Below, piece by piece: positions 3,879-5,183 of a DNA stretch of 5,183 nt (positions within the stretch are counted from its first letter, which is position 1; each line of letters begins with the position of its first letter). The DNA is from Pseudomonadota bacterium. Lineage in GTDB: Bacteria; Pseudomonadota; Alphaproteobacteria; ATCC43930; CGMCC-115725. The stretch spans positions 1 to 5,183 of the forward strand of contig JAJYIC010000210.1 of the NCBI GenBank assembly GCA_021790295.1. The letters run 5' to 3'. The notes beneath the pieces were generated by a model. That model saw only the letters and a program-made list of their open reading frames with translations. It was not told the DNA's origin and searched no databases. The position numbers were made by a program, and so were the translations under genes.

Positions 3879-5183
3879 AAAGAACCGCATCGGCGATCTT
3901 TTCGGCCGTCATCAGGGTCGGGAAATTGGTGTTGGCGCAAGGAACGCAGGGGAAAAGCGAGGCATCGACGACTCTGAGACCCGAGACGGCGCGCACGCGG
4001 CCCGCGGCGTCGGTGACCGCCATCGGGTCGTCTTCGGCGCCCATGCGGCAGGTGCAGGAGGCGTGCCACACGCCGATCGCTTGCTTCCTTATGAAATCTT
4101 CGAGCGCCTCGTCGTCGCGCATCAACTCCTCGAAGCGATGCCCCTCGATGATCACGCGGTCGATGACGAGGTGGCGGAGCACGAAGGGCCGTCGAGAAGC
4201 TTCGCGACGAGATCGGTTGCAACCTTGTTCTTCCGGTTGACGATCCCGATCCTGCGCACGCGTTCGCTATAGGCCGCTGGAAAGGGGTTGCTGCTCACTT
4301 CGGAAAGCGCCGGACCCAGTTGCATCGCCCCGACGCGGCGGAAGGCGTCCATCAAACGGTCGAGATCGCGACGGTCGGAAAGAAGGTTGAACTCGACGAT
4401 CGGCTCGACGCTCACCTCGCGCGCGTCGAGCTTTACCTGCCCCGTCTGCGAGAAGGTCTTGTAGACCGCCGTCAGAAGCGAGCCGATCTGATCGCCGACC
4501 GCATGCCAAGCCGATTTGCCGACGCAGGCGACCATCATGTCGCCCGCGGGCGCTTCGCCGATCTCCGAGGAATAGCGCAGCGCCAAAAGAATGTGCCGGC
4601 GAGTGAGTCCGTTGATCCTCGCTTCCGGTTTCAAGAACGAGGAAAGCGCGACCGAAGGATGATCCATCAGCCTCTGCCCGACGCCCGGAAGGTGGGCGAG
4701 AACCGGGATCCCGAGATCCTTGAGATCGCCCGCGGGCCCGATACCCGCCCGCAACAAGTGGGCCGGCGAGTGGATCGCTCCCGACGAGAGGATGACTTCG
4801 CCGCCGCGGAATTCGGTGAGGGTGCCGCCGACCCGCGCTTTGACGCCGACCGCGCGCGTCCCTTCAAAGAGAATCGCCGTCACCGCTGTGCGCGGCGAGA
4901 TCGTCAGGTTTTCTCTGCGACGCGTTCCCGGGTCGAGATACCCGATCGCGGCCGAGACGCGGCGGTCGTAGAGGTTCGAGATCGCGATCGGGAAATAGCC
5001 GTCGCTCCATTCGGCGTTCTGGTCGAGGATGAATGGGAACCCTGCCGCCTCGAAGGCCTTGGCCGCCGCTTTCGCATAGCCGCTCCACAGGTCCGGAAAG
5101 AGGCGCCGCACCGGGATGCGCCCTTCCTTGCCGTGATAGGGGCCGTCGAAATCCATGTCGCGCTCGACCTTTTTGAAGTAGGG
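3868..5183 (-). pseudogene. GMC-family flavoprotein oxidoreductase, 5'-truncated by the window and frameshifted
   Basis: This belongs to the glucose-methanol-choline family of FAD-dependent alcohol dehydrogenases/oxidases, choline-dehydrogenase-like. The window holds about 439 codons of a usual 530-560. The N-terminal FAD-binding GxGxxG lies beyond 5183, and the frame enters as PYFKKVERDMDFDGPYHG. GMC signature 2 is present at 4734-4781 (G-A-I-H-S-P-A-H-L-L-R-A-G-I-G), with Ala where the signature usually has Ser before Gly. The P-G-V-G-Q-R-L-M-D-H-P motif follows. The first frame reads well through L-L-D-G-P and then hits a stop at 4152. The adjacent frame carries on seamlessly from F-V-L-R-H-L-V-I-D (4185 downward) to the TGA at 3868-3870. 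It contains the catalytic His (4063-4065, in G-V-W-H-A-S-C-T-C-R-M-G) and Asn (3925-3927, in N-T-N-F-P-T-L-M-T-A-E-K). One missing base near 4183-4190 explains the break. Unless that is a sequencing error, the protein loses its catalytic residues. Substrate cannot be assigned. Confidence 0.88.

Noticed and set aside
3411..3977. 188-codon + strand open frame opposite the hydrolase gene
   Set aside because: It is an antisense shadow; the catalytic residues and family pattern are on the minus strand.
1..5183. CRISPR array, insertion sequence or transposase gene
   Set aside because: No regularly spaced repeats and no transposase-like protein or IS terminal repeats were found. The inverted repeats seen are short intergenic elements.

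Overview
The window is GC-rich, strongly codon-biased chromosomal DNA. Its proteins (MetC, dienelactone hydrolase, choline-dehydrogenase-like GMC oxidoreductase) and its tRNA-Val look like those of Alphaproteobacteria, probably Hyphomicrobiales of the Methylocystaceae/Beijerinckiaceae/Bradyrhizobium kind. This assignment is inferred from protein style and composition, not from a search. No complete undescribed system is visible. The window is an ordinary metabolic stretch (1767 to the end) next to a gene-poor, apparently eroded stretch (1 to about 1162).

Left part, 1-1162: one small protein is credible, a 100-residue ORF at 494-796. Its first ~16 residues look like the start of a HigA-type antitoxin, while the rest looks like the C-terminal part of an unrelated conserved hypothetical family, so it may be a chimera or remnant. 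The flanks (1-493 and 797-1114) carry no convincing gene. A probable Rho-independent terminator at 1115-1139 closes this + strand segment.

Middle part, 1163-1766: a complete minus-strand tRNA-Val(GAC) with encoded CCA (1163-1237) and a plausible promoter just upstream; then a minus-strand gene for a 59-residue lipoprotein (1324-1503) whose GTG start is fixed by a perfect AGGAGG. The interval up to 1766 is the divergent upstream region of metC.

Right part, 1767-5183: metC (cystathionine beta-lyase, +) converges on a minus-strand pair, a dienelactone hydrolase family protein (3123-3785) and, upstream of it, a GMC-family flavoprotein oxidoreductase (3868 to beyond the window end). The convergent junction holds a head-to-head pair of REP-like inverted repeats (3008-3120). 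The GMC gene has a one-base frameshift near 4183-4190 that separates its substrate-binding region from its catalytic C-terminal segment, so it is either a fresh pseudogene or a sequence error. A GC-rich hairpin cluster with competing pairings spans its stop codon.

MetC makes homocysteine from cystathionine for methionine synthesis. The hydrolase and oxidoreductase are on the same strand with an 82-base gap and could be co-transcribed, but no specific pathway can be read from the sequence.
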